Below are positions 6,391 to 8,943 of a DNA stretch of 8,943 bases, piece after piece. Source of the DNA: an uncultured Actinomycetes bacterium (GTDB taxonomy: Bacteria > Actinomycetota > Actinomycetes > Nanopelagicales > Nanopelagicaceae); assembly GCA_903918325.1 (NCBI GenBank), contig CAIXDY010000039.1, positions 1 to 8,943 on the forward strand. Direction: 5' to 3'. Within the stretch, counting starts at the first letter, position 1. Each line of letters opens with the position of its first letter. The position numbers and the translations under genes are program-made. The notes below the pieces were generated by a model. That model did not search any database and had not been told where the DNA came from. It saw only the letters and a program-made list of their open reading frames with translations.

Positions 6391-7054
6391 AATTTTGATT
6401 CGACATGCGCATTCTCAGGCCAACGCCAAAGGTGTCTTAGCCGGTCGCTTGCCCAAAAATAACTTGTCCGAAAAGGGCGAACTGCAGGCCCAAGAACTAA
6501 CGAAGCGTTTAGGAAATTTTCCGGTTAAGCAAATTCGTATAAGTCCTATGCCGCGTTGCCGTCAGACAGTAACGCCGTGGTTACAGCAGTTAGGTAAAAG
6601 TGCGACAACTAAAGTTTTGGTGGATCAAGACTTAAATGAGGTGGATTACGGAAGTTGGAGTGGAAAGAAGTTAGCTGTTCTCTCGCGCAATAAATTATGG
6701 AAGACCGTCCAAAATTCGCCTAGTGCCATGTATTTCCCCGCAGGTGAGGGGTTAGCGCATATGCAACAACGCGCAATGCAGGCGGTGCATCGTGGACTAG
6801 AAGTCAAAGGTAAAGGCGCATTAGTTATTGTCAGCCACGGCGATGTCATCAAGTCTATTGTGGCAAGTTCTTTAGGAATGCATCTCGATGATTTCCAACG
6901 AATAGTTATCGATCCAGCCTCGGTCAGCATCTTGGACTTTTCAGGTGGTGTTCCTAGAGTTGTTCTACTCAACGATACGCGCTCTAATCTGGGAGAAATG
7001 CTCCGTGGTCCAGCACATAAGGCAAATTTGTTAGGTGGGGGCGCAGGAAAATGA
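6383..7054 (+). CDS. Histidine phosphatase (phosphoglycerate mutase-like), MSMEG_4193-type
   Basis: Histidine phosphatases hydrolyse or move phosphate through a phosphohistidine intermediate. The 223-residue protein begins with IRHAHS (6-11, nucleophile H8). It continues with SPMPRCRQT (54-62, conserved R58), the acid in LNEVDYGSWSG (84-94, E86) and VSHGDVIK (150-157, H152), so the active site is complete. I chose the ATG at 6383 because the nucleophile motif normally lies within the first ten residues; an open frame extends upstream to 6326 but would overlap the divergent reductase gene. The TGA overlaps the DUF3090 ATG as ATGA, indicating coupling. The downstream genes (DUF3090, SCO1664-like, mshC) match the neighbourhood of the Mycobacterium homologue as I remember it (Rv2135c-Rv2134c-Rv2133c ... 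Rv2130c). It is most likely a phosphatase rather than a glycolytic mutase; the substrate is unknown, with a mycothiol-pathway phosphoester a reasonable guess. Confidence 0.93.
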   Translation: MQVILIRHAHSQANAKGVLAGRLPKNNLSEKGELQAQELTKRLGNFPVKQIRISPMPRCRQTVTPWLQQLGKSATTKVLVDQDLNEVDYGSWSGKKLAVLSRNKLWKTVQNSPSAMYFPAGEGLAHMQQRAMQAVHRGLEVKGKGALVIVSHGDVIKSIVASSLGMHLDDFQRIVIDPASVSILDFSGGVPRVVLLNDTRSNLGEMLRGPAHKANLLGGGAGK

Positions 7055-7563
7055 GTTTTACTTTCGATCAAGTTGATCGATTTGTCGCAGGTACCGTGGG
7101 TCAACCAGGGGAGCGTCAGTTTTTCTTGCAAGTACGACATGATCGAAAAATAGTCAGTGCTGCGTTGGAGAAAGCCCAACTACTGGCTATGGCCCAACGA
7201 ATTGATTTATTGACTAAGCAAATTGCAAAAGAGAATCCAAACCGCAAGGTAGTGAATTTTGTACGTGATGATAATCCGTTAGAGACGCCCGTTGAAAACG
7301 ATTTCACCGTAGGTGCGATTTCTTTAGTGTGGAATGAAGCACTTGAGAAACTTTGTGTTGAACTGTATGCGATAAATGAAGAGCAATCAGATGATGAAGA
7401 GATTGCAGAATTAGTTCTATATGTAGACCTGCACCAAGCGCAAGCTTTTGCAGCCCGAAGTGTGAATGTCGTCAATGCCGGGCGGCTTCCATGTCCTTTC
7501 TGCGCAATACCTATCGATCCTCGCGGTCATTTATGTCCTAGGGCTAATGGCTACAAGCGATAA
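7051..7563 (+). CDS. DUF3090 family protein with C-terminal zinc-ribbon-like end
   Basis: This is a conserved actinobacterial family of unknown function. The 170-residue protein is soluble, with no signal peptide or membrane segment. The N-terminal half holds the family stretch GERQFFLQVRH (20-30). The middle has an acidic patch near 114-119. The C-terminus has CPFC (148-151), then H160 and C162 in GHLCPRANGYKR, giving C-x2-C-x8-H-x-C, plausibly a metal knuckle. The PRANGY tail is the hallmark by which I recognise the family. It starts at the ATG overlapping the phosphatase stop (ATGA), with the purine-rich GCAGGAAA before it, and its last 17 bases overlap the next gene. A role as a partner or adaptor of the flanking phosphatase and kinase-like protein is inference from context only. 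Confidence 0.9.
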   Translation: MSFTFDQVDRFVAGTVGQPGERQFFLQVRHDRKIVSAALEKAQLLAMAQRIDLLTKQIAKENPNRKVVNFVRDDNPLETPVENDFTVGAISLVWNEALEKLCVELYAINEEQSDDEEIAELVLYVDLHQAQAFAARSVNVVNAGRLPCPFCAIPIDPRGHLCPRANGYKR

Positions 7564-8251
7564 GTACCAACTTCTTTCTGCTGGCGATCTACTTGTAACT
7601 GGCCGCTTGGTTGATGCATCTAATGCAACACTTTTTGCGACCGTTACGTTAGGTAGCGATCAACAAGCATGCATCTATAAACCAATCGCTGGCGAACGTC
7701 CACTATGGGACTTTCCGGACGGCACTTTAGCTGATCGAGAATATGCGGCCTTTCTAGTGAGCGATTTTTTAGAGCTTGATTTAGTCCCTTTGACGCTGTT
7801 GCGCGAAGGTCCCTATGGAAAAGGAATGGTGCAGGAATGGATTGACATTGATGAGTCAATCGACTTAGCCACCTTCTTTTCGCAAGATCACGCCGAGTTA
7901 CGGACAATGGCGCTTTTCGATGCAATCATAAATAACACCGATCGCAAGATAGGTCATCTACTTCCAACTCCCGACGGAAAACTCTTCGGTTGTGATCACG
8001 GGGTGACTTTCCATTCAGAAGATAAACTGCGTACCGTCCTTTGGCAATGGGCTGGAGATCCATTCCATCCATCTGAAATCGCGCTACTTGAGAAAATATC
8101 ACGTGGCCTGGGCAGGGAATTGGATTTGTCACCACACTTAACCCTGGAAGAGATTGATGCTTTACAGATTCGCATTCATCAACTCCTTACCCAAGGTTGT
8201 ATGCCAATGCCCAATCCTGATTGGCCCGCTATACCTTGGCCTGCGTTCTAA
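7547..8251 (+). CDS. SCO1664-family protein, predicted PI3/4-kinase-like or HipA-like phosphotransferase
   Basis: The molecular function is not established. The 234-residue protein carries kinase-like landmarks in the right order. LVTGRLVDASNATLF (17-30) is followed by CIYKPIAGERPLWDFPDGTL (42-61), with K45 a candidate ATP-contacting lysine. ALFDAIINNTDRKIGHLL (122-139) resembles the catalytic loop of PI3/4-kinase and HipA-type enzymes (D132), with H137 where those kinases usually have asparagine. LFGCDHGVTFH (146-156) resembles the DFG metal-binding loop (D150). I chose the ATG at 7547 because the recognisable domain begins soon after it; the frame is open back to 7466, but that would overlap most of the end of DUF3090. 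The 17-base overlap with DUF3090 suggests translational coupling. It ends 24 bases before mshC. Substrate could be a small molecule, lipid or protein. Confidence 0.88.
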   Translation: MATSDKYQLLSAGDLLVTGRLVDASNATLFATVTLGSDQQACIYKPIAGERPLWDFPDGTLADREYAAFLVSDFLELDLVPLTLLREGPYGKGMVQEWIDIDESIDLATFFSQDHAELRTMALFDAIINNTDRKIGHLLPTPDGKLFGCDHGVTFHSEDKLRTVLWQWAGDPFHPSEIALLEKISRGLGRELDLSPHLTLEEIDALQIRIHQLLTQGCMPMPNPDWPAIPWPAF

Positions 8252-8263
8252 GAAGAATGTAAC

Positions 8264-8269
8264 TATCAT
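8264..8269 (+). promoter_or_regulatory. Putative leaderless -10 element for mshC
   Basis: TATCAT (5 of 6 to TATAAT) occupies exactly -12 to -7 relative to the A of the mshC ATG at 8276, the position expected when the transcript begins on the start codon. No Shine-Dalgarno lies in the 24-base spacer. It would give mshC transcription independent of the upstream trio. No convincing -35 is visible. Confidence 0.5.
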
Positions 8270-8275
8270 TGGGCC

Positions 8276-8943
8276 ATGATCTCTTGGCCAGCAGCAAAGA
8301 ATCCCTCTCTAGAAAATATTGGAAAACTGCCGCAGCTGAGTCTCACGAATTCGAAAACTAATGAAGTCGAACAAGTGGCAATCAAAAAGATGTATCGAAT
8401 GTATGTGTGTGGAATTACTCCTTACGATGCAACTCATTTAGGTCATGCTGCAACGTATTTAACTTTCGACCTTATAAGCCGTTACTTAACCGCAAGCGGC
8501 GCACAAGTTAAATATGTTCAAAACATAACTGATATCGACGACCCACTACTAGAGCGGGCTAAAAGGGATAATGTGGATTGGGAAGAACTGGCAACTTCAC
8601 AAATAGATCTCTTCCGCTGCGACATGGTGAATTTACGGGTTTTGCCACCTGACCACTACATCGGGGCAGTCGAAGCGATCGATTTAGTTTCACAATCAGT
8701 TACGGATTTGGATTCAAAAGGCTCTATTTACTCCATCGACAAAGATCTCTATTTCAGAAATTACTCTTCGCCTGGATTTGGTTCCCTTTCCCATTTGAGT
8801 GAGCCAGAAATGTCGCATATCTTTTCACAGCGCGGTGGAGACCCCAATTTGCTTGGCAAAGAGTCACCACTGGATTGCTTAGTGTGGATGGCTAAACGCG
8901 ACGGTGAGCCGGGTTGGGAATCTGTACATGGCACTGGTCGGCC
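8276..8943 (+). CDS. mshC: Cysteine ligase of mycothiol biosynthesis (MshC); 3' end off the window
   Basis: MshC uses ATP to join L-cysteine to GlcN-Ins (1-D-myo-inosityl 2-amino-2-deoxy-alpha-D-glucopyranoside), the third enzyme-named step of mycothiol synthesis. I translated 222 residues from the ATG at 8276 to the edge, a little over half of the usual length of about 410. The class I synthetase-like fold is shown by YVCGITPYDATHLGHAATY (43-61): C45 is an expected zinc ligand and HLGH at 54-57 is the ATP signature. The reading ITPYDATHLGHAAT separates MshC from true cysteinyl-tRNA synthetase, which has a PTVYD...HIGH-R pattern. The short start with WPAAKNPSL also fits MshC. NITDIDDPLLERA follows, then near the edge SPLDCLVWMAKRDGEPGWES leading to GTGR. 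The KMSKS-like loop and the remaining zinc ligands lie outside. It follows the SCO1664-family gene by 24 bases and has a possible promoter of its own. Confidence 0.94.
   Translation, partial: MISWPAAKNPSLENIGKLPQLSLTNSKTNEVEQVAIKKMYRMYVCGITPYDATHLGHAATYLTFDLISRYLTASGAQVKYVQNITDIDDPLLERAKRDNVDWEELATSQIDLFRCDMVNLRVLPPDHYIGAVEAIDLVSQSVTDLDSKGSIYSIDKDLYFRNYSSPGFGSLSHLSEPEMSHIFSQRGGDPNLLGKESPLDCLVWMAKRDGEPGWESVHGTGR

Noticed and set aside
6646..7179. A 177-residue open frame on the minus strand opposite the phosphatase and DUF3090 genes
   Set aside because: It lies entirely antisense to two well-recognised genes, and its translation is low-complexity with no family motif; it is a shadow frame.
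7466..7546. A longer SCO1664-family form starting at 7466, with a hydrophobic N-terminal stretch that looks like a membrane anchor
   Set aside because: The extension is read from the coding sequence of DUF3090 in another frame, including its Cys/His tail; the ATG at 7547 fits the family start.
8276..8943. Cysteinyl-tRNA synthetase (cysS)
   Set aside because: The signature reads GITPYDATHLGHAATY, typical of MshC, and the gene context is the actinobacterial mycothiol neighbourhood.

Overview
The window looks like a streamlined, lower-GC actinobacterium. An MshC-type cysteine ligase gene (mycothiol synthesis, an actinobacterial trait) sits directly behind a phosphatase/DUF3090/SCO1664-type trio that I associate with Actinobacteria. 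Base composition is only in the mid-40s percent GC by eye (one 60-base line counted at 43%). Non-genic sequence totals only about 136 bases (about 1.5%), and the longest spacer is 51 bases. This would fit freshwater acI/Nanopelagicales-type actinobacteria, but the taxon is an inference from gene content and compactness, not a database result.

Left half, minus strand (read right to left from about 4052 to 1): a tRNA-Leu(GAG), then apt, a membrane acyltransferase with an SGNH domain, tdk, and a zinc alcohol dehydrogenase of the cinnamyl-alcohol-dehydrogenase group whose C-terminus lies off the left edge. Gaps are 1, 2, 12 and 3 bases, so this can be one transcription unit starting at the tRNA. 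Two genes are purine/pyrimidine salvage enzymes (apt, tdk); the cell-surface acyltransferase between them is the odd member.

Centre: an M20-family zinc peptidase/deacylase runs rightward from a 43-base divergent promoter region shared with the tRNA. It meets an aldo/keto reductase (minus strand) tail to tail, with the two stop codons overlapping by 4 bases. A 51-base divergent region with overlapping promoter elements follows.

Right half, plus strand: histidine phosphatase, DUF3090 protein, SCO1664-family kinase-like protein, and mshC (cut by the right edge). The first three overlap at ATGA or by 17 bases and are probably translationally coupled. mshC follows after 24 bases and has its own -10-like hexamer placed for a leaderless mRNA. 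A phosphatase and a kinase-like protein of unknown substrate beside a mycothiol ligase is the most interesting biology here, because the phosphatase step of mycothiol synthesis (MshA2) has, to my knowledge, no assigned gene.

A recurring theme is weak or absent Shine-Dalgarno sequences together with -10-like hexamers about 6-7 bases before start codons (mshC, the phosphatase, and more weakly the M20 gene and tdk). apt begins 1 base after a tRNA 3' end. Only the alcohol dehydrogenase has a textbook AAGGAG. I saw no insertion sequence, CRISPR array, rRNA, riboswitch or clear rho-independent terminator.
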